From: Alistipes sp.
Lineage (GTDB): Bacteria > Bacteroidota > Bacteroidia > Bacteroidales > Rikenellaceae
Assembly: GCA_017629985.1 (NCBI GenBank)
Contig: JAGBWD010000024.1
Span: 62,001 to 126,000, forward strand
Direction: 5' to 3'
DNA: 64,000 bases
The position numbers and the translations under genes are program-made. Below are positions 10,146-18,468 of the stretch, one piece after another. Every line of letters begins with the position of its first letter. Positions within the stretch are counted from its first letter, which is position 1. The notes beneath the pieces were generated by a model. That model worked only from the letters and a program-made list of their open reading frames with translations. It searched no databases and had not been told where the DNA came from.

Positions 10146-10505
10146 ATGGAAAATTTTGAGAAATTGGTTGATACGATAGTTGAGGCTATGGATGATAAGA
10201 AGGGACAGGGAATCGTATCTCTAGATCTTTCGGGTTTTGATGGTGCAATATGTTCACATTTTGTGGTGTGCCATGCCGACTCTACAACGCAGGTGGATGC
10301 CATCTCACAGAGTATCGAGGATAAGGTTTTTGAGGTTATGGGCGAGTGGCCAGTGCGTGTTGAGGGTCGTCAGAACTCATTCTGGGTGGCTATGGACTAT
10401 TCGGATGTTATTGTACATATCTTCCAGACAGAGCTTCGCGACTTCTATCGCCTCGAGGAGCTTTGGGCAGATGCACCTATGAAGCGTTATGAGTTTGGCG
10501 ATTAG
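10146..10505 (+). CDS. rsfS: Ribosomal silencing factor RsfS (Iojap family)
   Basis: RsfS binds ribosomal protein L14 (uL14) and blocks subunit joining when nutrients are short. The 119-residue length and the pattern LVDTIVEAMDDKKGQGIVSLDLS, SHFVVCHADSTTQVDAISQSIED and YSDVIVHIFQTELRDFYRLEELWADAP are typical. It starts the run rsfS-ftsH-cdsA-psd; rsfS next to ftsH is a common Bacteroidota arrangement. Confidence 0.95.
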   Translation: MENFEKLVDTIVEAMDDKKGQGIVSLDLSGFDGAICSHFVVCHADSTTQVDAISQSIEDKVFEVMGEWPVRVEGRQNSFWVAMDYSDVIVHIFQTELRDFYRLEELWADAPMKRYEFGD

Positions 10506-10548
10506 GGCGATTGTGTGTGAGTAAATGGATGTGAGAAAATAATTTATT

Positions 10549-12528
10549 ATGAGCAGTAAGAAGAGGCCCATGCAACCACGTTTTAACTTTATGTGGTTTT
10601 GGGCATTGGTGATAGTTGTGATTATCGGCTTCTCTCTGTTTGGCGAGTCTGAGCCACGCCCAATCGATGGAGATTGGAACATGGTAGATGAGCTTGTTGA
10701 GAAGGGATATGTTGAGCGTATCGAGGTTAAGGATAGGGAGATTGCTAGTTTGTATCTGCATCCTGAAGCTTCGGAGCTTTTGGCAAACAGCGATGAGCGT
10801 TTTAAGAGTGTTCCACAGTCGGGTGCGCAGGTAGTATATAATACGGGTGGCGATGTGCAGTATTTCGCCGAGCGCATAGCAAATGCCGAGGCTGTGGCAA
10901 AGGAGGCTAATCCTGATGCCGAGGCGGTGATTGTTAAGTATAGCCGCTCGGAGAAGGGCTGGGGAAGCTACATTGTTGAGTTTTTTCCATGGATTCTCAT
11001 AATCTTGGTGTGGGTGTTAATCATGCGCTCTTTGGCACGTAATGCTGGAGGTGGCGGCGGTGGCAACATTATGAATGTTGGCAAGGCGCGTGCGCAGATG
11101 AACGACAAGAATGCCAAGGAGCGTGTTACGTTTAAGGATGTGGCAGGCTTGGAGGAGGCCAAGATAGAGATTATGGAGATTGTCGATTTTCTCAAGAAGG
11201 CTGATAAGTATCGCGCCTTGGGAGCAAAGATTCCAAAGGGAGCGTTGCTTGCAGGCCCTCCAGGAACGGGTAAGACATTGCTTGCAAAGGCTGTCGCTGG
11301 TGAGGCAAATGTGCCATTTCTCTCTATCTCGGGTTCTGACTTTGTGGAGATGTTTGTGGGTGTTGGTGCTTCGCGTGTTCGTGACCTCTTTGAGCAGGCA
11401 AAGAAGGTGGCGCCATGTATCGTCTTTATTGATGAGATTGATGCTATCGGCCGCGCTCGAGGTAAGAACTCTGGCTTCTCGGGAAATGACGAGCGTGAGA
11501 ATACCCTTAACCAGCTGCTTACCGAGATGGATGGCTTCCAGACCAATGCAGGTGTTATTGTCCTTGCCGCTACCAATCGTGTAGATATCCTCGATAAGGC
11601 GTTGATGCGTGCAGGACGTTTCGACCGTCAAATTGAGGTGGGTCTTCCCGATGTTAAGGAGCGTAAGGAGATTTTTGAGGTACACCTCCGCAAGTTGAAG
11701 CTCGATGATAAGCTAGATAGAGAGTTCCTAGCGAAGCAGACTCCAGGTTTTGCAGGTGCAGATATTGCAAACGTATGTAACGAGGCGGCCCTCATTGCCG
11801 CACGTCATGATAAGAGTGTTGTTACACAGGAGGATTTCCTAGCAGCTATAGACCGCATCGTGGGTGGTTTGGAGCGTAGAAATATGCCTATGACAGCTAC
11901 GGAGCGCCGCTCTACAGCAATCCACGAGTCGGGACACGCTACGGTGATGTGGCGCTTGCAGCATTGTGACCCTGTGTTGAAGGTTACGATTATCCCTCGT
12001 GGTCGCTCGTTAGGTGCTACATGGTATCTCCCCGAGGAGCGTGTAAATCACAATGTAGAGCATTTTAGCCATAAGCTAGCTGGCTTGGTGGCAGGACGTG
12101 TTGCAGAGCAGATGCTTATGGGTGTCACCTCCACAGGCGCGTTGAACGACTTGGAGCGTACCACGAAGACCGCCTATGCTATGGTGGCATACTATGGTAT
12201 GAGCGAGAAGGTGGGTAACGTGAGCTTCTATGACGCTACAGGACAGCGTGATGCCTTCACAAAGCCATTCTCGGAGCATACGGCAGAGGTTATCGATGCC
12301 GAGGTGCGTAGAGTTGTGGATGAGGCTGTAGCTTTGGCGCAGGAGATTGTTGCTGCGGAGCGCGAAAATATAGAGCGCATGGCAGATATGCTTTTGGAGA
12401 AGGAGACAATCTTTGCAGAGGATATCGCAACCATCCTAGGCCGTGCAGCGCAGCAGCCTATCGAGGAGAGCGCGGAGCCTGTTGTAGAGGAGTCTGTAGA
12501 GGATAATATCGAGAGTAAGGAGAATTAA
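10549..12528 (+). CDS. ftsH: ATP-dependent zinc metalloprotease FtsH
   Basis: FtsH is a membrane-anchored AAA+ protease that degrades membrane and regulatory proteins. In order, the 659-residue protein shows a first membrane segment (about residues 10-30), a periplasmic domain, a second membrane segment (about 140-165), the Walker A GPPGTGKT (from residue 236), the Walker B IVFIDEID, the arginine-finger region [20 protein letters not shown], and the zinc-protease motif HESGH (His459-His463). The C-terminus ends in an acidic tail. It is 43 bp after rsfS and 12 bp before cdsA. Confidence 0.98.
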   Translation: MSSKKRPMQPRFNFMWFWALVIVVIIGFSLFGESEPRPIDGDWNMVDELVEKGYVERIEVKDREIASLYLHPEASELLANSDERFKSVPQSGAQVVYNTGGDVQYFAERIANAEAVAKEANPDAEAVIVKYSRSEKGWGSYIVEFFPWILIILVWVLIMRSLARNAGGGGGGNIMNVGKARAQMNDKNAKERVTFKDVAGLEEAKIEIMEIVDFLKKADKYRALGAKIPKGALLAGPPGTGKTLLAKAVAGEANVPFLSISGSDFVEMFVGVGASRVRDLFEQAKKVAPCIVFIDEIDAIGRARGKNSGFSGNDERENTLNQLLTEMDGFQTNAGVIVLAATNRVDILDKALMRAGRFDRQIEVGLPDVKERKEIFEVHLRKLKLDDKLDREFLAKQTPGFAGADIANVCNEAALIAARHDKSVVTQEDFLAAIDRIVGGLERRNMPMTATERRSTAIHESGHATVMWRLQHCDPVLKVTIIPRGRSLGATWYLPEERVNHNVEHFSHKLAGLVAGRVAEQMLMGVTSTGALNDLERTTKTAYAMVAYYGMSEKVGNVSFYDATGQRDAFTKPFSEHTAEVIDAEVRRVVDEAVALAQEIVAAERENIERMADMLLEKETIFAEDIATILGRAAQQPIEESAEPVVEESVEDNIESKEN

Positions 12529-12540
12529 AACGGGTCAGCT

Positions 12541-13404
12541 ATGAGTGACAAGATGCAAAATTTGTTAGTTCGTACCGCAAGTGGTGTGGTGTTGCTAGGC
12601 GTTGTCTTGGCGGCGGCCTTCACAGGGTATTGTGGCTTTAGTGCATTGTTGATGCTAATAACCATCGTTGGCGTATGGGAGTTTTATCAACTAGCCTTGG
12701 CGAAGGGTGTCGTGCCTCAACGCTGCATGGGCTTGATTGCCTCGTTGTTGCTCTTTGGTGCATCATACTGCGCCTTGGAGAGTGTCGTAGGGGGTAGAGG
12801 TGTCGGAATGTTAGGCTTTGCCCTTGCGCTTCTGCTAGTAACTGTCATAGCTCTTATTTTCTTTGTCGAGGTATTTCGTAATAAGGAGAATCCACTGCTA
12901 AATATTGCCACTACGATTATGGGTGTCGCCTATGTCGCACTCCCTATGTCGCTTATGCTCTTCATCCCCGAGTTACTCTCTCCAGGGACGTGGAACCCTT
13001 GGATATTCCTCTTTTACCTATTCTTGGTGTGGGGTAACGATGTCTTTGCATATTTGGTAGGTATCTCCATAGGACGTCATAAGATGTCACCACGCCTCTC
13101 ACCCAAGAAGTCGTGGGAGGGATTCTTTGGTGGTCTTATTGGCTCGTTGGCCATGGGAGCCTTTGGCGCCTTTGTTGTGGAGGGTAGCTACATCATGTGG
13201 ATAGGTCTGGCATTTGTGGTGTCGCTGTCGAGTGTCCTTGGTGACTTGGTTGAGTCTATGTTTAAGCGTGACGCAGGTGTTAAGGACTCTGGAAACTTTA
13301 TCCCTGGTCATGGCGGTATGCTCGATCGCTTCGATGCCTTCATTCTCTCGGCACCTATGGCGTTCCTATATCTGCTAATAATCTACCTTATTGAACTTAT
13401 TTAA
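12541..13404 (+). CDS. cdsA: Phosphatidate cytidylyltransferase
   Basis: CdsA makes CDP-diacylglycerol from phosphatidate and CTP, the branch point for all membrane phospholipids. The 287-residue protein has around seven to eight hydrophobic segments and the family signature near the C-terminus: SPKKSWEGFFGG, then LGDLVESMFKRDAGVKDSG and PGHGGMLDRFD with its conserved acidic residues. It begins 12 bp after ftsH and is followed 28 bp later by psd, so two steps of phospholipid synthesis are co-transcribed with the membrane quality-control protease. Confidence 0.97.
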   Translation: MSDKMQNLLVRTASGVVLLGVVLAAAFTGYCGFSALLMLITIVGVWEFYQLALAKGVVPQRCMGLIASLLLFGASYCALESVVGGRGVGMLGFALALLLVTVIALIFFVEVFRNKENPLLNIATTIMGVAYVALPMSLMLFIPELLSPGTWNPWIFLFYLFLVWGNDVFAYLVGISIGRHKMSPRLSPKKSWEGFFGGLIGSLAMGAFGAFVVEGSYIMWIGLAFVVSLSSVLGDLVESMFKRDAGVKDSGNFIPGHGGMLDRFDAFILSAPMAFLYLLIIYLIELI

Positions 13405-13432
13405 GAGTATTAACCTAAAACTATACCTAATT

Positions 13433-14098
13433 ATGAAGATTAACAAAGAGGGATACATCATCATCGGTATCACAGGTCTCATTTGCCTAGGCATTTGGCT
13501 GTTGATATACTTCCTTATTGATACCCCATCAGCCTATCTATGGTTCATGGCTGGTTTCCTTATGATTTTTTGGTTCTTCGTTGCAGCCTTTTTCCGCGAG
13601 CCACGCCGCGTGCAGATTCACGATGACGAGCTTATCTTCTCGCCTTGTGATGGCCGTGTTGTAGTTACGGAGGTTGTAAAGGCCGATGAGTATCTCGAGG
13701 GAGAGATGATGCAGATATCTATCTTTATGTCTGTTACGAATGTTCATGTGAATTGGACTCCTGTGGCTGGTGAGGTGGAGTACTTCAAGCATCACCACGG
13801 TCGCTTCCTCGTGGCATGGCATCCAAAGTCATCAACGGAGAATGAGCGCACCACTACAGTTATCCGCCTTAAGAATGGCTGTAAGGTTCTCATGCGTCAG
13901 ATAGCAGGTTTCGTGGCACGCCGTATTGTGAACTATGTAGAGCCGGGTGATGTGTTGGAGCAGAATAGCGTGCTTGGCTTCATCAAGTTTGGCTCACGCA
14001 TCGACCTCCTTATTCCCAAGGATGCAGAGTTGTATGTGGAGATTGGTGACCCTGTCATCGGCTCGCAGACACCTATCGCACGCATCAAGCGCAAGTAA
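13433..14098 (+). CDS. psd: Phosphatidylserine decarboxylase proenzyme, short type
   Basis: Psd converts phosphatidylserine to phosphatidylethanolamine using a pyruvoyl group made by self-cleavage. The start is placed at the ATG at 13433 (MKINKEGYIIIG), giving 221 residues; the frame is open from 13391 but would overlap the end of cdsA. The protein has two N-terminal membrane segments, the body with FMSVTNVHVNWTPVAG, and the self-cleavage region KFGSRIDLLIP near residues 187-197, where the Ser becomes the pyruvoyl. Phosphatidylserine synthase (pssA) is not next to it here. Confidence 0.95.
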   Translation: MKINKEGYIIIGITGLICLGIWLLIYFLIDTPSAYLWFMAGFLMIFWFFVAAFFREPRRVQIHDDELIFSPCDGRVVVTEVVKADEYLEGEMMQISIFMSVTNVHVNWTPVAGEVEYFKHHHGRFLVAWHPKSSTENERTTTVIRLKNGCKVLMRQIAGFVARRIVNYVEPGDVLEQNSVLGFIKFGSRIDLLIPKDAELYVEIGDPVIGSQTPIARIKRK

Positions 14099-14109
14099 TT
14101 GATAACGAG

Positions 14110-15204
14110 ATGACCACCGAGAAGATATTGAAGGGGCTTGTGACACTTGCTATTATCGCTGTGGTGTCATTGTCGATATGGTATTTATCAAATATCGTAT
14201 TGTATATTATTGCCTCTGTTGTGCTATCCTTGGTGGGGCGTCCTCTTGTTGTGCGCATCTCAAAAATAAAGATTGCGGGACATAATATATCACTCTCCAT
14301 AGCCTCGGCACTCACACTTATTATTATGTGGGTGGTCTTTGGAGGGTTGTTGTCGCTCTTCATACCATTGCTTTTCAACAAGATTAACACCCTTGCGGTG
14401 ATGGATTGGGATGGCGTGACGGCGGCTATCGAGAACTCGTTAGTAAGTGTGCAGCAGTTCCTTGAGCGTACCTTCTCTGTAAAGTTTACGGGTATAGGCT
14501 CGGAGTTTAAGAAGTTTGTCTTGAGCCTTGTCGATGTAAACTACATTCAGACATTCTCAAGCATTGTCGCCGTTATTAAGAACTTTGGCATCGCCTTCTT
14601 CTCGATATCGTTCATCACCTTCTACTTTATGAAGGATGACGGGTTGTTTTATCGCCTTGTGACCCTCTTCTTCCCCGACCGTTATCGCAAAAATGTGTGT
14701 AACGCCCTGGACTCTATCACCACACTTCTATCGCGCTACTTTGGTGGCCTTATGGTGGAGAGTCTTGTGCTTATGGTTGTCATTTCGTTGGTGTTGCTCC
14801 TCTTTGGCATGCACTCTAGCGACGCCCTCATCGTAGGCCTCATCATAGGTATTTTCAATGTCATACCCTATGCTGGCCCTGTTATAGGTAGCTTCCTGGC
14901 GTTGTGCATTGCCGTTATCTCGCCTATAGATGGCGATGTGCTGTATACCGTTGTAGTGCTTTGCTCAACCATAGCTACGGTGAAGGTTGTAGATGACTTT
15001 ATCATTCAGCCTACCATATACTCTGACCGAGTGCAGGCGCATCCGTTGGAGATATTCCTATGTATACTTATAGCAGGCTCTGTCGCTGGTGTGTGGGGTA
15101 TGTTGCTAGCCATACCTCTATATACCGTTTTGAGAGTCTTCGCTCGTGAGTTCTTCTCGGAGTATAGCCTGGTCAGAAAACTAACTAGTCAAATGACCGA
15201 ATAG
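14110..15204 (+). CDS. AI-2E family (PerM-like) membrane transporter
   Basis: This 364-residue polytopic membrane protein belongs to the AI-2 exporter/PerM family, whose members have been linked to autoinducer-2 export, ion exchange or permease roles. Visible signs are hydrophobic segments near both ends, the long central amphipathic region (about residues 95-155) and the family block IVGLIIGIFNVIPYAGPVIG. The actual substrate cannot be inferred. It starts 11 bp after psd and its stop codon directly abuts the start of the next gene. Confidence 0.85.
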   Translation: MTTEKILKGLVTLAIIAVVSLSIWYLSNIVLYIIASVVLSLVGRPLVVRISKIKIAGHNISLSIASALTLIIMWVVFGGLLSLFIPLLFNKINTLAVMDWDGVTAAIENSLVSVQQFLERTFSVKFTGIGSEFKKFVLSLVDVNYIQTFSSIVAVIKNFGIAFFSISFITFYFMKDDGLFYRLVTLFFPDRYRKNVCNALDSITTLLSRYFGGLMVESLVLMVVISLVLLLFGMHSSDALIVGLIIGIFNVIPYAGPVIGSFLALCIAVISPIDGDVLYTVVVLCSTIATVKVVDDFIIQPTIYSDRVQAHPLEIFLCILIAGSVAGVWGMLLAIPLYTVLRVFAREFFSEYSLVRKLTSQMTE

Positions 15205-15567
15205 ATGATAGTAGAGATTGTTGCGGAGGTTATACATGGCCGTAAGATAGGTCGCGCGTTGGGCTATCCAACGGCAAATATGAGCCTCGAAGGTTATGAA
15301 GATGTGGAGCGTGGCGTATATCGCTCCGAGGTAGATATTGATGGAACGTGTTATCGTGCTATGTCAAATGTTGGTATCCGACCCTCGGTAGGAGGTAAGG
15401 AGCTACTTCTCGAGACGCACGTTATAGGGTATAGTGGTGACCTTTATGGTCGCAGGTTATCAGTGCGCCTTGTGGAGAAGATACGCGATGAGAAGCGCTT
15501 TGCATCTATCGGCGACCTTAAGGAGCAGCTTATGCGCGACTACGACTCAATCATCCACTCCCACTAA
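15205..15567 (+). CDS. Stand-alone riboflavin kinase domain protein
   Basis: This 120-residue protein corresponds to only the C-terminal flavokinase domain of bifunctional RibF. The hallmark is GRKIGRALGYPTANM (the G-x-x-x-G-x-P-T-A-N motif), followed by GVYRSEV, MSNVGIRPSVGG, LETHVIGYSGDLYGR and VRLVEKIRDEKRF, which ends in the normal place for the domain. No FAD-synthetase (adenylyltransferase) half is present, and the ATG follows the previous stop codon without a gap, so this is not an obvious fragment. It should make FMN from riboflavin. A tandem repeat starts right after the stop codon. Confidence 0.88.
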   Translation: MIVEIVAEVIHGRKIGRALGYPTANMSLEGYEDVERGVYRSEVDIDGTCYRAMSNVGIRPSVGGKELLLETHVIGYSGDLYGRRLSVRLVEKIRDEKRFASIGDLKEQLMRDYDSIIHSH

Positions 15568-15660
15568 CCATTTTGGCCACTCGGTTGCCCCAACGCTTAT
15601 AACCACTTCGGCCACTCGGTTGCCCCAACCCTTATAACTACTTTGGCCACTCTGGCCTAT
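15568..15660. repeat. 35-bp tandem repeat, 2.6 copies, between convergent genes
   Basis: Copies run 15568-15602, 15603-15637 and 15638-15660 (partial). The shared core is TTGGCCACTCGGTTGCCCCA with small changes (TTCGG, CTTTGG). The array fills the whole 89-bp gap between the riboflavin kinase stop and the ubiX stop, and its last copy runs into the ubiX stop codon. Confidence 0.9.
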
Positions 15661-16217
15661 AGGCTTTTCTCCTCGCCCCACGCCTTATGTCTTATGCTGA
15701 TGCCTGCGGCCTCTACGATACGCTCCGAGAGGTTGCGACATAGCTCCTCGATGCTCTCTGGACGAAAGTAGAAGGAGGGGGAGGCTGGGATTATCATGGC
15801 TCCCGCCTCTGTGAGTGTGGTCATGTTACGCAGGTGGATAAGCGAGTAGGGTGCTTCGCGCACGGCAAGGATTAGCCTACGGCGCTCCTTGAGCATGACA
15901 TCTGCGGCACGCTCTATAAGTGTGCTAGATATGCCACACGCCACACGTGCCACACAACCCATCGATGCAGGCACTATAATCATGCTATCCCACTCTGCTG
16001 AGCCACTAGCTACCGAGGCCCACATATCCCCATTGTCGTAACATCTGATGCGCTCATCGTGGGGTATCGCCACACCCTCGGCCGTGATAACATCTGGCGC
16101 GTGCTTGCTGTATATCAGAGCTATCTGCTCCACCTCGTGATGCTCAAGAAGTATCTCTAGCACCTGACGTGCATATATGGCACCACTAGCTCCTGTTATG
16201 GCAACAATAACCCTCAT
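15657..16217 (-). CDS. ubiX: Flavin prenyltransferase UbiX
   Basis: UbiX attaches a dimethylallyl group to FMN to make prenylated FMN, the cofactor of UbiD-type decarboxylases. The 186-residue protein shows VAITGASGAIYARQVLEILL at the N-terminus, the flavin-binding IIVPASMGCVARVACGISSTLIERAADV block, and LAVREAPYSLIHLRNM followed by ITPASPxFY-like IIPASPSFYFRP. No ubiD is in the window. It starts one base after the polysaccharide deacetylase stop, so the two are co-transcribed. Confidence 0.93.
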   Translation of the reverse strand: MRVIVAITGASGAIYARQVLEILLEHHEVEQIALIYSKHAPDVITAEGVAIPHDERIRCYDNGDMWASVASGSAEWDSMIIVPASMGCVARVACGISSTLIERAADVMLKERRRLILAVREAPYSLIHLRNMTTLTEAGAMIIPASPSFYFRPESIEELCRNLSERIVEAAGISIRHKAWGEEKSL

Positions 16218-16218
16218 A

Positions 16219-16827
16219 TTATAGCTCTAAAATCTTACACGTTAGCCCCATCTCACGTGCATGGCGTAGCAGCGCTGGGAGTACATAACTAGTATTCTTA
16301 AACGACTTTTCGCTGTCGTGAAGCGAGATTATATCTCCGCCACGAAGCCCACGTATGGTGCCACGTAGGCACTTCTTGGGTGGTAGGTGACGGTTGTAGT
16401 CGCGCGACAGCACATTCCACATCACCACTTTATAGCGTTGTGCTATCTGTTGTAGCTGTGAGCGTGTGATACGTGCATAGGGAGGACGAAATAGCTCGGT
16501 GTGAAGCATATCTCCTGCGAGGTCTACATCCTCGAGATACTGCTCTGTGGTCATTGTCCACCCCTTCTGGTGCGAGTATGTGTGGTTGCCAATCTTATGT
16601 CCTCGGTCGAGAATCATCTGGTATAGGTCGGGGTATAGCTCCACGTTTTTGCCAAGCACGAAGAATGTAGCCTTGGCATCGTAGCGGTCTAGGGTTTGGA
16701 GTATCCACTCTGTGACACCTGGTGTTGGGCCATCGTCAAAGGTGAGGTATATGCCCTCGGGGTCATCAATGCTCCACACCACGTTGGGAAACATCCACTT
16801 TAATATTTTTCCTGGTTTGATTCTCAT
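16219..16827 (-). CDS. Polysaccharide deacetylase family protein (NodB-like)
   Basis: A 202-residue carbohydrate esterase family 4 type deacetylase. The metal and catalytic motifs are present: TFDDGPTPG (Asp31 base, Asp32 metal ligand), NHTYSH (metal ligands His82 and His86), the RPPYARIT motif 3, WNVLSRDY motif 4 and ISLHDS motif 5. Its short N-terminus has no clear cleavable signal, so the compartment is uncertain. Likely substrates are N-acetylated sugars in peptidoglycan or surface glycans. It is transcribed from its own promoter (16847-16854) and is followed directly by ubiX. Confidence 0.9.
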   Translation of the reverse strand: MRIKPGKILKWMFPNVVWSIDDPEGIYLTFDDGPTPGVTEWILQTLDRYDAKATFFVLGKNVELYPDLYQMILDRGHKIGNHTYSHQKGWTMTTEQYLEDVDLAGDMLHTELFRPPYARITRSQLQQIAQRYKVVMWNVLSRDYNRHLPPKKCLRGTIRGLRGGDIISLHDSEKSFKNTSYVLPALLRHAREMGLTCKILEL

Positions 16828-16846
16828 ATATGTAATGCTGATGTTG

Positions 16847-16854
16847 CAAAAGTA
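16847..16854 (-). promoter_or_regulatory. Candidate promoter -7 of the deacetylase-ubiX pair
   Basis: On the minus strand TACTTTTG matches TAnnTTTG, 20 bp before the deacetylase ATG at 16827. It is divergent from the element at 16885-16892. Confidence 0.6.
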
Positions 16855-16884
16855 ACTTTTTTTTTCGAAATCAAAAAATATCGC

Positions 16885-16892
16885 TACCTTTG
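16885..16892 (+). promoter_or_regulatory. Candidate promoter -7 of the DUF4837 gene
   Basis: TACCTTTG matches TAnnTTTG and lies 58 bp before the ATG at 16951. It is back to back with the deacetylase promoter. Confidence 0.6.
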
Positions 16893-16950
16893 TATGATAC
16901 TATGAACGCTTTAGCGCGTTATTTGTTATATCAATACAAACCGTAATACT

Positions 16951-17946
16951 ATGAAACGCTCTCTGATGTTTGCAGCCATGGTGGCATCGCTGCTTTTTGT
17001 TGCTTGTACCGTTAAGAATACCGCACCATCCAAGACTACCGCAGGTAATGCCTACGATGTTGTTGTTATATGTGCCGATGAGGCGTGGCATGGTGATTTG
17101 TCGTATGCTGTGTGTGACCTCTTGGAGGAGCCTCTCCCTGGCCTCACACGCCCCCAGGGCTACTTCAATATTGTGAAGCAGGTGTCGCCACAACGTGTGT
17201 CAGATATAGATCGTAAGTACTCCAATCTTCTAGTGTTAAGCATCAACCCTGTGGTTGGTGAGGCGAGCTACACCACTGCCAAGAACCTCTACGCCCGTCC
17301 GCAGAGCGTGGTGACCATCACTGCACCTAGCGTTGCCGCTGCCGAGGCTTTTATCCAAGATGCTACGTCTACGCTTCGCGAGGAGTTTGAGCGTGGCGAG
17401 AGAAACGCCAGCAACAGCTATTATGCGCAGCGCCCCGCGGAGCAGCTTATGGAGGATTTTAAGAGTCATACGGGTATGGAGATGGTTATCCCTGCAGGCT
17501 TCTTCAAGGCCACAACACGTGAGGAGAGCCTATTGTGGTATATCCGCGATTACCCTTCGCGTGCGCAGTATATCTTTGCCTTTAAGACCCCTTGTGACAC
17601 TACACTCCCCGAGGATATGCAGGCGCTCTCTGTCATGGGAACCATCAACACCATGTTCTCTACAATCTCTAGTAAGGGTGCAGAGGGTTCGTATATGCGC
17701 ATCAGCAGTGAGCCACAATCTATGTATATCACCCCCGATATCAACATCAATGGCCGCGAGTGGATGGAGATGCGTGGCTGGTGGGAGGTTGCCAACGACT
17801 TTATGGGAGGCCCTTTTGTAGGCTACGTCACTGTTGATGAAGCCACCTCCGAGGCCTTGGTAATCCTCTTTGGCCTCTATGCCCCCGAGGATCCGCAGCG
17901 CAATCTTCTCAAGGAGTTGGAGCATCTTATCTATACAATAGAGTAG
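16951..17946 (+). CDS. DUF4837 family lipoprotein
   Basis: This 331-residue protein has a lipoprotein signal ending LLFVAC (Cys19). After a short polar linker it shows the start YDVVVICADEAWHGDLSYAV, then LPGLTRPQGYFNIVKQV, RKYSNLLVLSINP, and a tryptophan-rich C-terminal region MEMRGWWEVANDFMGGPFVGY, which together match DUF4837, a family confined mainly to Bacteroidota. Function is not known. It is a single-gene unit with its own promoter and a hairpin terminator at 17979-18020. Confidence 0.85.
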   Translation: MKRSLMFAAMVASLLFVACTVKNTAPSKTTAGNAYDVVVICADEAWHGDLSYAVCDLLEEPLPGLTRPQGYFNIVKQVSPQRVSDIDRKYSNLLVLSINPVVGEASYTTAKNLYARPQSVVTITAPSVAAAEAFIQDATSTLREEFERGERNASNSYYAQRPAEQLMEDFKSHTGMEMVIPAGFFKATTREESLLWYIRDYPSRAQYIFAFKTPCDTTLPEDMQALSVMGTINTMFSTISSKGAEGSYMRISSEPQSMYITPDININGREWMEMRGWWEVANDFMGGPFVGYVTVDEATSEALVILFGLYAPEDPQRNLLKELEHLIYTIE

Positions 17947-17978
17947 CGAATACTACCTCCTTATTTGTATAAGGCAAA

Positions 17979-18020
17979 AGGCTGACAGAGTTCTTAATCG
18001 ACTTTTGGTCAGCCTCTTTT
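17979..18020 (+). terminator. Terminator after the DUF4837 gene
   Basis: Arms AGGCTGAC (17979-17986) and GTCAGCCT (18008-18015) form an 8-bp stem followed by CTTTTG. It is 32 bp after the stop codon. Confidence 0.7.
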
Positions 18021-18468
18021 GTTAGGAATGGATATCTCACAAACACAATTAAATAAGTTGTTGTACACAAAACATAACATACTCTAGTAGTTATACACTC
18101 CTTATATTATTATAAATATATTACAATGTCCTTTGAGAGTGTTGTTCGTTTCGAAAATTCTTTTTAATTTTGTAGTGCTATTGCATAAATAGTGGACATA
18201 TTGAAAGTGTTTTCGCAGTCCTTAATCGAAAATGTGGAAGTTTTCTTGGAAGAGGGCGAACGAATAGCACTCATTTCTTGTGTAGCTATGTGTGGCTATG
18301 CACCCTCTGTGCATACACACCATACTATCCGAGTGTGGGGCATTGTATCGTTTATTCTTCCATAGGTCTTTCCACAACCTTCGATTAAATAGGCGTAAAT
18401 CATCTCCACACTTTCTTATTGATATAACCCACTGCATGAGGAGATGGAGCAGTAAAAATTTTTACCTT
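18021..18468 (+). other. Long intergenic region with leader of the next gene
   Basis: No gene was found in these 448 bases. The left part is AT-rich. A promoter-like TTG (18142-18144), 20-bp spacer and TAATTTTG (18165-18172) would start a transcript about 290 bases before the next start codon. The leader holds a strong hairpin: TATGTGTGGCTATGCAC (18287-18303) against GTGCATACACACCATA (18309-18324). Confidence 0.5.
18142..18172 (+). promoter_or_regulatory. Promoter of the lipoprotein gene at 18469
   Basis: TTG at 18142-18144 and TAATTTTG at 18165-18172 are separated by 20 bp and match the -33/-7 pattern. The implied leader is about 290 nt. Confidence 0.55.

Noticed and set aside
13391..13432. 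Longer N-terminus for psd
   Set aside because: It would overlap the end of cdsA and adds residues not typical of the family; the ATG at 13433 begins the usual sequence.
18232..18267. Short leader-peptide-like frame (MWKFSWKRANE)
   Set aside because: It has eleven codons, no recognised ribosome-binding site and no regulatory amino-acid theme.
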